Shown piece after piece: positions 34,936 through 45,637 of a DNA stretch of 64,000 nt. The notes under the pieces were generated by a model. It ran no database searches. It was given only the letters and a program-made list of their open reading frames with translations, and was not told the DNA's origin. The DNA is from Escallonia rubra (taxonomy: Eukaryota > Streptophyta > Magnoliopsida > Escalloniales > Escalloniaceae), in the NCBI GenBank assembly GCA_033065855.1, contig JAVXUO010001860.1, positions 1 to 64,000 of the forward strand, in the 5' to 3' direction. Numbering within the stretch: position 1 is the first letter of the stretch; each line of letters begins with the position of its first letter. Position numbers and translations under genes: made by a program.

Positions 34936-35269
34936 AAGGTAGGCAGCCGACCCCCTTAAAGGGGAAGGCACACCAAGACTGCTTCATAAAGGGAAAAAAG
35001 CACGTGACTTGAGCATGTGTCGCTTTGACCGGCCTGTGAGCGCTGAAAAGTTGACCATTGAAGAGGCGACATGTCATGAGAAATGGGACCCCCAGTGGGC
35101 CTATAGGTGTGGCCAAGATAGGGTGGGAACATAAGCCCCCTGCGTGTGGCGTACGCGGAGGGGCAACCCGAGTGGGCGCCGCATGCATAATCACTTAGCA
35201 AGATGTTGATGTGGTTGGGCCGGAGAGTTGTTGAGGGTCGGCATATGAGAGACGTTGCCGAAGGTCGCG

Positions 35270-36090
35270 GAGATGGTGTCTGGGCGACGAGCGATGAAGG
35301 TCGCGAAGACGGCGCACGGGTGGCGGGCGACGAAGATCGCGAAGACGGTGCACGGGCGGCGGGCGACGAAGGTCGCGAGGACGGCGCCCGGGCGGCGAGC
35401 GACGAAGGTCGCACAGACGTTGCCCGGGCGATAGGCGATGAGCGTCGCGGAGAGGGCGCATAGGCGCTGGCAACGAGGGTCGCGAAGACAGCGCCCGGGC
35501 GACAGGCGACGAAGGTCGCGAAGACGGCGCCCAGGCGCTGGGCGACGAAGGTCCCAAAAAGAAAGCGCACGGGCTCCGGTGACAAAGGTCACGGAGGCGG
35601 CGCCCGTAGATGGCGCCCTGGTGATAGGCGACGAGCGTCGCGAAGACGGCGCCTGGGCGCTGGGTGATGAAGGTCTCGCAGACGGCGGCCGGGCGCTGGC
35701 GACGAGGATCGCGAGACGGTGCCCGGGCGAAGGGCAACGAAGGTCGCGAAGATGGCGCCCGGGCGACGGGTGACGAAGGTTGCGCAGACATTGCCCGGGC
35801 GATAGGCGACGAGCGTCGCAGAGAGGGCGCATAGGCGCTGGCGATGAGGGTCGCGAAGACGGCGCCTGGGTGACAGGCGACGAAGGTCGCGAAGACGGCG
35901 CCCAGGCGCTGGGTGACGAAGATCGCGAAGAGAGAGCGCACGGGCTCCGGCGACGAAGGTCGCGGAGGCGGCGCGCGGAGACGGCGCCCGGGCGATTGGC
36001 GAAGAGCGTCGCGAAGACGGCGCCTGGGCGCTGGGCGACGGAGGTCGCGCAGACGTTGCCCGTGCAATAGGCGACGAGCGTCGCGATGCT
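35270..36090. repeat. GGCGCCCGGGCGACGGGCGACGAAGGTCGC array
   Basis: Repeats of GGCGACGAAGGTCGCGAAGA and GGCGCCCGGGCG over about 0.8 kb. The 447-codon minus-strand frame (35191-36534) reads as RPGAVFATFVA repeats and is a composition artefact. Confidence 0.85.
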
Positions 36091-37932
36091 GTTCGGCCGG
36101 CCGAAGGTGGGTGAGAAGGCCGAGGCCAAAGGTGGTGGGCCGAAGGGTGGTCGGCGAGGTGGAGAGGGCCGAAGGTGAAGGTGGGTCGGCCATAGGGTCG
36201 GCGGGGTGGTGGGGTCGGCGGCACAGCGCCTTCGGCCGCGTGACGGCGGGCTTACGGGGTCGGGGAAGAGGGAGAGAGAGGGGCCGAAGGGGGGTCGGCG
36301 AGGAGAGAGGCCGAAGTAAGAAAATTTGTGAAGGGAAGGTGGGGGTCGGCGGCGGCAATGGCCTGCTTCGGCGCCGCGGGGGCTTGCGGGGTCAGGGGGA
36401 AGAAGAGAGGGAGAGAGCCGAGGGGGAGGGGGTCGGGCTAGCATGGGGGGTCGGCGGGGGTAGGTCGGCGTGGTGCCCGGCCGGAGTTGAAGAAAAAAAG
36501 AAAGAAAGAAGAAGAGGCCGACGCCGGCAGCCATGGGCTGCGGCGGGATGGTCGGCGGGGAGGCGGGGTCGCGGGTGGGGAGTGCTCGGCTAGTATCGAG
36601 GTCGCCGGGGGAGGGGCGACGCCGGGAAGGATCGATCGGCGGTGGGCAGGGGCGGCCAGGATGCCGCAGGGGGCGGGTGGCGGGGCAAGGGTGGCTGCGG
36701 CGCCAGGAGAAAAGAGAAAGAGAAGTGAATTAGGGTTAGGGTTGGGGCGCGGGTCGGTTCGGGCAAGCGGGCGGTCGGGTGACCCGCTGGAGGCTGATGG
36801 AAGAGGGGAAATGGATCGGGCGGATGCGGGTCGGGGCCCTCGCGGGTAGGGTTCTGCCCCTTCTGGGCTCCTTTTTGCTGTTTGACTTGGAAAAAGAAAG
36901 AGAAATGCGATTTTTCTCTTTTTTTTTTTTGGGAGCCTATAAAAAGAGCATGGGGGGGGGGGATGAAAATTCTTGATGAAGAATAAGTTTGAAGTGAAAG
37001 GGAGAGAAATGAGGGAGGTTGGAGAGATGAAAATTTTTGTTGAAAAATTTTCCAAGTGTTGGAGAGAGCAACAGAGGGTGAAAAATTTTGTGAGTGTGGA
37101 ATGAGGATGAGAGGGTGATGACTCGACCACGAGCATATAGGGTGCGAGGGGAGTTCGAAAAAAATTGAAGTGTTAAGAAATTTTCAAGTGTTGAGGATTT
37201 TGCTAAGGGTTGAGCTGGAGCAAGGGTGCCGAGGGAAGTCGCAAAGGGTGGTGATCCGATCGCAAAAAATGAAGAAAATTTTCTAAGTGTTGAAAAGTGA
37301 AGAGGGTGCCGAGTGAAGCCGCGGGGGTGATGACCCGACCGCGAAAATTGAAGAAATTTTTTTCTAAGTCTGGAAAAGTGAAGAAGGTGCCGAGCGAAGT
37401 CGCGGGGGTGATGACCCAACCGCGAAAAATGAAGAAAAATTTCTAAGTCTGGAAAAGTGAAGAGGGTGTCGAGTAAAGCAGCGGGGGTGATGACTCGTCC
37501 GCGAAAAACGGAGAAAATTTTCTAAGTCTTGAAAAGAAAAGGAAAAAGGGCATGGGGCGGTGATGTGACTGCGACCGCGACCACGAGGGGTTGAGATGAG
37601 AGGGAGGGGGGACTTAGGATGGCGGGCAGGTATGGACGACCGACTAAGTCACAGAGGCGATAGATAGCGTGGCTCGAGCCACCCCGCGCACCACGTACCA
37701 AGTTGCTGCAATGTGAGGCAGAAGGGGTTAGGAAGTGGTGAAGCCCCCAAGGGAGTGGGTGATGGCATCAAAGGTGGTGCCATTAGAACGATGTTAGCTT
37801 GAAAATTTTCTAAGTCTGGAAATGACAGCCTCTTGGATGGCTGGGTCGAGGTTGTGACTGGTAGACCTTGATAGTCTTACGTTGCTGAGTCAAGGTTGCT
37901 TGAGTGTGGCAGACTGCAACACGATGCTCACC
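36091..37932 (-). other. Element X non-coding leader side
   Basis: G-rich, then purine-rich DNA, with a tandem array at about 37020-37540 of roughly 75-80 bp units (AATTTTCTAAGT, GAAAAGTGAAGAGGGTGCCGAG, GGGGGTGATGACCCGACCGC). At 37670-37780 it matches element Y 45350-45450 (CGAGCCACCCCGCGCACC, GTGAAGCCCCCAAGGGAGTG). In Y the gag gene comes next; in X it is missing. Confidence 0.65.
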
Positions 37933-37950
37933 TCCCCAGCGGAGTCGCCA
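37933..37950 (-). other. Element X primer-binding site
   Basis: Minus strand TGGCGACTCCGCTGGGGA, two bases inside the 5' LTR end. Same type as in element Y and near-identical to the Ogre/Tat-type remnant at 29236. It begins TGG, the complement of tRNA CCA. Confidence 0.75.
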
Positions 37951-37952
37951 AA

Positions 37953-39252
37953 TGTTGCCGAGGAAAGTTGGTTCGTGTGCCACGTGAGGTGCCACAAAGG
38001 CTGCAGTCCGAGTTGGCTTCCACGTAGACAAGATGGGAGACAACAAGGATGGAGTAAGGGCTGAGAGCAAGGCTCCCCAGACAGGTCGCGAGGGCTGGCA
38101 GCGCCGCGTCAGCAGGGGGACGACGAACAGGGGCGACAGTCCGGATCAAGGGTGCAGCGTCGATGACCCAACGTCAGGAGGTGGAATGTCTTTCTCTCAC
38201 TAGAAATGCAGAGAGAATAGGTTTTAGAGAGAGAAAGTAAAATTTTGAAGTGAGAGAGAAGTCCCGGAATAAGCTCCAGAATCCACTATATATAGGCCCA
38301 AATATGCGCGTGTCATCAGCCGACACGTGTCGTCCTCACGTCGCCAGAGGGGTCCCACAGTATTGATTGTCCGTCGAATATGCCGGTCCCCGAGTTTGTG
38401 CCGCCCTGCCCTTGCAGCGTCCCTCTGCCTGTCTGAGGAGACTGACCACACCGCGGTAGCATGGTCAGAGCAGCCCATTGCCCCAGCCTCCAGTCCAAGC
38501 CCTTACTGAATCCCACGAGATGCGTCATGAGACGCGCAGAGATCCTGGCAGCGGTGAAGGTTGCCCCTGCAGCCAACTGCCAGGCGTGCCGGACGCGATG
38601 CCCTCCGAGGACCTGCTCCCGTCCCGGAGTGACCCGCGGTTCATTGCCCTGACGATGTCGATGATCAATGGTGATATGTGCGCACATGCTCACAGCTCGA
38701 TACTCAGAGTCCGTGGCGGTGCGTCCTCGTGTTGGAGCACTACGAGCGGAGCCCCTAGAAGCCTGTCGGTTGATCACACGGGCGAGGGCTGGAGCCCTCG
38801 GTTGATTGAGCGGACAAAGGCCGAAGCCCGTCAGCTGATTGGGCCGGCGAGGGCATTATGGTTGCGAGCCCGTCCCGCCGCGAGGGCCGGAGCCATGTCG
38901 CTTTGATTGAGTCGGCGAGGGCATTAAGGTTGCGAGCCCGTCCCGCCGCGAGGGCCGGAGCCCTGTCGTTTTGATTGAGACGGCGATGATGAGCATCGCG
39001 CTACTGGAGATAGCAGGTGAGTGTTGGAGTGAGAATCCAGTGTCGGCAGCAGGTTCCCCCCTTCGCGGGGCAATGGAGGCCGACCCCCTTGGGGTGGAGC
39101 ACACTCTTTGATCGCCGTCTGAATGCTCGAGGCGCGGAGCACTTTGACCGAGCAATGATGTTGAGCGATGTTGACTGCCAAATGGGTGATGTGTCGCGCC
39201 ACTGGGATCTCTTAGCGGGCCCCGGGGTGCGGTCCAGAATAGGTTGTGAACA
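37953..39252 (-). repeat. Element X right LTR (5' LTR)
   Basis: 1300 bp, TGTTGCCGAGG...GAACA in plus-strand reading, with TATA-like CTATATATAG at 38286-38295. It shares nearly all sequence with 31209-32550. Followed by CTAAG at 39253-39257. Confidence 0.85.
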
Positions 39253-39257
39253 CTAAG

Positions 39258-40204
39258 TAAGATTTATCTTTAAATATAATAAGGTTTTCAATCTAAGTTT
39301 TAGTTTACATTCATCACAACATAACTAATATTTTTTTTTAGATTTTAGATGCAATTCTATTTAGAATTACAAAAGTTAACATGGAATCATAAATGATTTA
39401 TTGCTACTGTAGAATTTAGAATGCTCAAGAGTTTAATTACTGACAATAAAAATATTGTAGAAAAAAAATTGATTCAAAACTTTTCTACCATAAAATTAGT
39501 TGAATTTAAGAAATTGTCACATAATTAAGGTTTTGAATTTACAGTATTTTTTTTTAATATATCTCACATGGGATCTGCATATTATGGTAATTATACATTT
39601 AACCAATATGACAAAATAGGATACCGCAAAATCTTAGAGTAAGGAAATTATTGACCAAAATCTTTAAACAACATATTTATCAAGTTAGATTCATATTTGA
39701 ATTTATAGAAAACTTAAATATGAATTTGAAACGGTACCTCATTTTTCTTATTAAATCCCTTAAGTAATTTTTGTTTAACAGGTTAATATTTCATGTTAAA
39801 GAGCTTTTTGGATATATAGTATTCAAATAAAATCATAATAGGTTACTATGTTGGTTAGAAAATTTTGAATGTTTCAAATTGATTTTTGAATTGCATAAGG
39901 TTTATTATTTAAATGTTTACTGAATTTGCCAATTTAATTAATTGTAAAATTAAGAACCCTGTTCAAAACAATGTTTAGAGATCTTTAGCAACATTAATAT
40001 GCTTAACATTAGTTTTTTATAACTCTTATTATATCAGAAACACAATGCAATGAGGTAGATATCATTGCATTTCTCGCCTCTATTATTAGATATTATAGCT
40101 CAAGATCTCGGGTCAAGCTCGAGTAAGTTAATAAAATATTTTAAAAAGGTAGAAAAAGTGTAGCAATGCGTACCATATTTCAAGAAACAAAAAGATTAAC
40201 ATCT

Positions 40205-40207
<3 letters not shown>
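39258..40207. other. AT-rich Helitron body, middle part
   Basis: AT-rich, no gene. At about 40063-40102 the sequence CATTTCTCGCC then TATTATTAGATATTATAG resembles the Helitron 5' terminus near 52020-52050, so an internal or second Helitron end may be present. Confidence 0.45.

Positions 40208-40286
<79 letters not shown>
40208..40286. repeat. (TA)n microsatellite, left flank of element Y
   Basis: About 79 bp of perfect TA repeat ending directly at the LTR start TGATGCC. The right LTR of Y is followed by another perfect TA tract, so Y inserted inside a single TA microsatellite. Confidence 0.95.
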
Positions 40287-40288
<2 letters not shown>

Positions 40289-41189
40289 ATGCCAAGGAAA
40301 GTGGGTTCGTACTTACGTGGAGGTGCCACAAAGGCTGCAGTCCGAGTCAGCTTCCAAGTATGTTGATGTGAGACACAGCAAGGGTGGAACAAGGGCAGAG
40401 ACCAAGGGCTTCCCAGACAGAACTCGAGGGTGGCAGTGCTGCGAGGGCGATAGCGCGAGATGAATACACGATGACAGTCACAGTCCGATGCTTAGGTCCA
40501 GAGTCAGGGTACTGTATGTTTCTCTCTCTAGAATTCTAGAGTGAGAAAGTGAAAATGTCCAAATGTTCTCCTCTTTATCCTCTTTCAAATGAATTCTCAA
40601 GACCTCTATTTATAGAGATTGAGATGATGATGTCATAAACCGACACGTGGCGCTCCCCGGGAGTGACACGTCACCGGGGGGTCCACTAGTGCCGGTGCTC
40701 CATGGACTGTCAGATCGCATATTCAACCGGCCTGCTCCTCACAGCGTCGCTCTGTCTGTCTGGAAAGACTGGCTCCCACCGCATCGGTGTGGCCAGAGAA
40801 CCCCCTTGATCTAGCCTCCAATCCAAGCCCTTGCGGAGTCCCACAGGCCTGGCAGCGGTGGGGAAGACCCGACGCCCAACTGCCAGGTGAACTAGGCGCG
40901 ATGCCCTCCGAAGACCTGCTCCCGTCTCGGAGTGACCCGGGGGTCATAGTCCCTAGGGGTGCCGACGCAAGCCCCCAGTGCCGGAGCACGTAGGCCAGTC
41001 ACGCAGGCACCCTGACGGAGATAGTGTCCCGGAGGAGTCGTCTATTCCGCAAGCCAAGGTAGCATCCCGGAGGAGCCGTCTACTTGGCGGAAGGGGAGTT
41101 GAAGAGCTCCCTGGCAGAGATAGTGTCCCGGAGGAGTCGCATATCCCCGCGGGTGAGTTCTTATGCCGGAGCACTCGGAGCATGTCAAG

Positions 41190-41660
41190 GTAGCATCCCG
41201 GAGGAGCCGTCTACCCGACTGGCCGAGGTAGCATCCCGGAGGAGCCGTCTACCTGGCGGAAGGGGAGTTGAAGAGCTCCCTGGCAGAGATAGTGTCCCGG
41301 AGGAGTCGCCTATCCCCGCGGGTGAGTCCTTGTGCCGGAGCACTCGGAGCATGTCAAGGTAGCATCCCGGAGGAGCCGTCTACCCGACTGGCCGAGGTAG
41401 CATCCCGGAGGAGCCGTCTACCTGGCGGAAGGGGAGTTGAAGAGCTCCCTGGCAGAGATAGTGTCCCGGAGGAGTCGCCTATCCCCGCGGGTGAGTCCTT
41501 GTGCCGGAGCACTCGGAGCATGTCAAGGTAGCATCCCGGAGGAGCCGTCTACCCGACTGGCCGAGGTAGCATCCCGGAGGAGCCGTCTACCTGGCGGAAG
41601 GGGAGTTGAAGAGCTCCCTGGCAGAGATAGTGTCCCAGAGGAGTCGCCTATCCCCGCGGA
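41190..41660. repeat. 169-bp tandem repeats in Y left LTR
   Basis: Units with GCCGGAGCACTCGGAGC, two copies of GGTAGCATCCCGGAGGAGCC, and GAGTTGAAGAGCTCCCTGG. Repeat starts are spaced 169 bp, as shown by identical frames at 41268 and 41437. The right LTR has the same array at 48210-48850. Confidence 0.9.
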
Positions 41661-42062
41661 TGATGTACACTCCGGAGAGTGGGTTGAAGCATGTTCCATG
41701 ACCAAGGCAAGGTGCGCATGGTGTGATGAATGAGTGTGGTGCCCGGGGGCATGATGACATGATTGTGGCGCATGGGCGCGATGAAGTGAGTAAGGTGCCC
41801 GGGGGCATGATGACATGATTGTGGCGCATGGGCGCGATGAAGTGAGTAAGGTGCCGGGGGCACGTTGGTGTCAATGGTGGCGCATGGGCGCGACAAAGTG
41901 CTTATGGTGCCGGGGGCACGGTAGTGTGACAGAGAGCCTGGGGGCACGACTGTATCAGCGGCGCGGCGCATGGGCGCGGCGAAGTGTTGGAGTGTGACGC
42001 CCGGACGTCGGTGACGGGGGTCACGGAGACGACGTCCGGGTGACGGATGATGAGCGTCGTGG

Positions 42063-42366
42063 AGTTGTGTCTGGGCGACGGGGTCGCGGAGTTGTGTCCG
42101 GGCGACGGGGGTCGCAGAGTTGTGTCCGGGCGACGGGGTCGCGGAGTTGTGTCCGGGCGACCGGGGTCGCGGAGTTGTGTCCGGGCGACGGGGTCGCGAG
42201 TTGTGTCCGGGCGACGGGGGTCGCGGAGTTGTGTCCGGGCGACGGGGTCGCGGAGTTGTGTCCGGGCGACGGGGTCGCGGAGTTGTGTCCGGGCGACGGG
42301 GGTCGCGGAGTTGTGTCCGGGCGACGGGGGTCGCGGAGTTGTGTCCGGGCGACGGGGTCGTGGGGT
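42063..42366. repeat. 27-28-bp tandem array in Y left LTR (about 11 copies)
   Basis: GTTGTGTCCGGGCGACGGGG(G)TCGCGGA repeated about 11 times. The right LTR has about five copies (49253-49392). This difference accounts for most of the LTR length difference. Confidence 0.9.
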
Positions 42367-43135
42367 TGATGTACGAACATACGTCGGGAGGTTGTTGCAG
42401 GACGGACGTCGCGAGGTTGATGTACGAACGTCCGTAAGGTGATGCACGACGGACGTCGCGAGGTTGATGTACGAACGTCCGTAAGGTGATGCACGACGGA
42501 CGTCGCGAGGTTGATGTACGAACGTCCGTAAGGTGATCCACGACGGACGTCGCGAGGTTGATGTACGAACGTCCGTAAGGTGATCCACGACGGACGTCGC
42601 AAGGTTGATGTACGAACGTCCGTATGGTGATGCACGACGGACGTCGCGAGGTTGATGTACGAACGTCCGTAAGGTGATCCACGACGAACGTCGCGAGGTT
42701 GACGTCCGGATGACGGGCGAAGGGCGTCGCGAAGGATGCAAGGCCTCTTGAAGAGAAGTGAAGGTGCTAAGGATAGAGGCCAAAGGCCAACCCTTCGGGG
42801 AAGGCCGAGGCCGACCCCAAGGGGAAGGCCGAGGCCGACCCCAAGGGGAAGGCCGAGGCCGACCCCAAGGGGGAGGCCAAGGCCGAGGCCGACCCCAAGG
42901 GGGAGGCCAAGGCCGAGGCCGACCCCAAGGGGGAGGCCAAGGCCAACTTCCTTGGGCAAGTGTCATGGCGCGTCGTTGGGCGACGGGCGAAGTGCCATGA
43001 GGCTTGGTCACGTTACTTGAGCGTGCATGCTTTGACCGGTTGTGAGCGTTGAAAATGTATGTTGCTTGTGCGGACGTGTCATGCAAAGTGGGACCGTAGT
43101 GGGCCTTTGGGTGCGACCAGAATGGGTTGGGAACA

Positions 43136-45637
43136 TAAGCCCCCTGCGTGTGGTGTGCGCGGAGGGGTAACCCGAGCGGGCACCGCATGCATAAACACTT
43201 AGGAAGATTTTATGTTGTTTGGCTGGAGTGTTGTTGAGGTCGTCGATGCGTGATGATGAAGAGTAGGTGGCTCGAGCCACCTCGTGCACCACATACGAAA
43301 GCCTTGGGATGCTTGGGGGTTGAGACCAAGGCACGATGACAGGGCGCAGGGGCGCGAGCATGTAAACGGCGCCCGGGCGACGGACGACGAGTGTCGCGGA
43401 GACGTCACCCGGGCGATTGGCGACAAGCGTCGTGAAGACGGCGCGCGGGCGCTGGCGACGAGCATTGGACAATGAATAAGAGTAAGTGGTTCGAGCTATC
43501 TCGCGCACCACCTACCAAGGGAGTTGATGTCGAGGGACATCGTCATGAGGGGCGCGACAAGGGCGCGGTCGGACATCGCGATGCGGGGGCAGTCCACGAC
43601 GAGCGCATAGGCTCGGGCAATGCATGTCGATAAAATACGTTGATGTCAGGGACGTCGGGACGAGGGGCGCGACAAAGGCGCGGTCGGGCGTCGCGATGCA
43701 AGGGCAGTCCACGACGGGCGCAAGGGCGCGAGCAATGGGAGGCAATCGATGTTGCATGCAAAAAAAATAAAATTTTTTTTTTTTAGTGCTTGGCCTTGGT
43801 TGTCGATGTTCGGTCATTGGGTGAGTGTGTGTAGGCCGAAGTGGATGACTTTGGTTGATGGAGGCCGAAGTGGGCATGGAAGATGGTCGTGCGTTAGAGT
43901 TGAAGGTTGGCCGCGGATGATGGAAAGAAGGTGAAGGTTGAAGGTGGTGTTACCTTGGTTTTGAGAAGGCTAAAATGGGTACCTTGATGGTGGCCGAAGG
44001 TGAAGGAATGGGGAGGAGGATGAAGGCCGAAGAAGGGGAAGGGTCGGCCTCGGCCTTGGGTGTGGCGTGAGGGTCGGCCTAGGGGAGGGCGGCCTCGGCG
44101 CGGGCAGGGGCGGCCTTGGCGCAAGCGGCCTCGGCCTTGGCAAGGGCGGCCTCGGCGCGGGCAGGGGCGGCCTTGGCGCGGTCGGCCTCGGCCTTGGCAG
44201 GGGCGGCCTCGGCCTTGGCGGGGGCGGCGAAGGGGGAGAAGGAGGGGGAGAAGGCGAGGTGATAGAGAAAGATGGAAGAGAAAAGAAGAAGGGGGGGCGG
44301 CGGCGGGGTGCCGTGGCGCGAGGCCGAGGGGGGGAAGGAGGGGCGGGGGAGAGAAGGGAGGAGAGAGGGAGGGGGGCGGCCTATGGAAGGTCGTGGGGAG
44401 GGCGAGGCCGAGGGAGATGGAGGAAGGGGAAAGGGGGGGCGGCGTGGTGAGAAGAAGAAGGAAGAAGAAGAAAGGGGAAGAAGTGGGGGCGGCGTGAGAA
44501 GAAGAAGGAAGAAGAAGAAAGGGGAAGAAGTGGGGGCGGCGGCGTGAGAAGAAGAAGAAAGAAGAAGAAAGGGGAAGAAGTGGGGGCGGCGGCGGCGGCG
44601 GCGGGGTGCCGCGGGTGGCCGGTGGCGGGGGGAAGGAGGTGCGGCCGGGGGGGTCGTCGCCGGCGAGGGAGATGCTTGGTGGAGGCCGAAGGGGGGCGCC
44701 GTAAGGAGAAGAGGGCGGCGGCCGCACATGAAGAGAAGAGAAGGAGAAAGAGAAAGATATGGGGAAAAAATTAGGGTTTGGTGAATTAGGGTTTTCTCGG
44801 GTAAAACGGGTCTGGATCCGGGTTGGTTCGGGTACACCATAGAGAGGGAATGGGCGCGGGTCGGGGCTCGCGGGTCGGTTCGGGTTCGCGGGTAGGGTTA
44901 GTCAGATTTTTTTGAAATTCAAATTCGAATAAAATAATAATAAATTTTTTTTTTTTTTTTTTTTTGCAGCCCTAAGGAGGGAGCCCCCAAGAATATTTTC
45001 ACAATTGCAAGATGAGAGTGAGAGAAATGGGATGGGAGAAGATGAAGCATTTTTCATAAGAGAGAAGTTGTTTATGAAGTGGGGAAAGGGTGATGGGGTG
45101 TTGGATGGTGAGGGAGAAGAGTGAAAGTGTGAGAGGGAGAGTGATGAGAGCATGAATGTGGGGAGCATGTGAGGAGATGAAAAACTTGAAAATTTTTCTA
45201 AGTGTTGATTTTTTTTTTTTTGAGTTCGGGCAAGGATGCTAAGGGGAGGCCGTTGAGGGTGGTCATTGATGACCGGTTGCGAAAAAAATGAAATTTTTTC
45301 TAAGTGTCAAGAAAAGTGAATGCAGGATGATATTGCGACCGTAGCAGCGCGGCTCGAGCCACCCCGCGCACCACGTACCAAGTCGTTGCAATGTGAGGCC
45401 GAAGGGATTGGGAAGGGGTGAAGCCCCCAAGGGAGTGGATGATGGCATGAAGGGTGATATCAAGAGACTTGTGCAAGAGCAATATAACTTGAAAATTTTC
45501 TAAGTCTGGAAAATGTAACTTCATTGATAACGAAGGATAGGCAACATGCCTTGATACATGGGTATGGAAACTTGCAAAATGAACGAAAAAATTACAAGTG
45601 TGGAAAATGCACTAAGGCATGCCCTTATGTCCCGCAT
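43136..45637 (-). other. Element Y non-coding interior (3' side)
   Basis: Begins with the polypurine-tract complement TAAGCCCCCTGCG, continues through GC-rich repeats including GGCCTCGGC.GGGGCGGCC units (44085-44240), then GA-rich stretches with GAAGAAGAAAGGGGAAGAAG repeats (44450-44590), a T run (44946-44965), and a leader-like portion. Arg/Gly/Pro-rich frames on both strands are compositional. No pol domain is found where it would be expected. Confidence 0.7.

Larger units (their letters stand above)
32640..35131 (-). repeat. Extra LTR-like block inside element X, mosaic of X-type and Y-type LTR
   Basis: After the left LTR and a 90-bp polypurine-side stretch, X-LTR-like sequence resumes at about 32650 (CGGAGCCCCCGGTTGATTGAG). 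It changes near 33450 to sequence typical of the Y LTR (GGTAGCATCCCGGAGGAGCC) and ends GGGTGGGAACA at 35131. TAAGCCCCCTGCGTG follows again. So the LTR-to-polypurine-tract junction occurs twice within X. The block has no LTR start of its own. Confidence 0.7.
31209..39252 (-). mobile_element. LTR retrotransposon X, gag- and pol-less (LARD-like), chimeric interior
   Basis: Bounded by direct repeats starting TGTTGCCGAGG and ending GAACA (31209-32550 and 37953-39252), with target duplicates CTAAG at 31204-31208 and 39253-39257. Minus orientation follows from the primer-binding site beside the right LTR and the GGGGG-containing polypurine tract beside the left one. The 5.4-kb interior has no gag or pol. 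It contains a partial LTR-like block (about 32640-35131), arrays of GC-rich tandem repeats and a leader like that of element Y (37600-37790). It depends on an autonomous partner and fits a large retrotransposon derivative. Confidence 0.88.
40287..43135 (-). repeat. Element Y left LTR (3' LTR), 2849 bp
   Basis: TG...CA ends. On the minus strand CTATAAATAG (complement of 40606-40615) is a good TATA box. Tandem arrays inside: 169-bp units (41190-41660), 27-28-bp GTTGTGTCCGGGCGACGGGG units (42063-42366, about 11), 47-bp TGTACGAACGTCCG units (42410-42710), and 24-30-bp GGCCGAGGCCGACCCCAAGG units (42795-42950). Frames as long as 428 codons in these arrays are repeat artefacts. Confidence 0.9.

Noticed and set aside
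35191-36534. 447-codon minus-strand ORF, with 387- and 211-codon neighbours
   Set aside because: Repeats of RPGAVFATFVA-type peptides from a GC-rich tandem array, open in several frames; inside the gene-less element X.
42063-42366. CRISPR-like direct repeats
   Set aside because: Units of 27-28 bp are contiguous with no unique spacers, and the DNA is plant nuclear.
41648-43188. 344- and 428-codon minus-strand ORFs in the Y LTR (and copies at 48838-49908)
   Set aside because: Tandem-repeat readings within an LTR; frames change with repeat number between the two LTRs.
43894-44840. Pro/Ser/Arg-rich and Gly/Arg-rich ORFs on both strands
   Set aside because: Purine-rich simple sequence; no conserved motif and both strands open.
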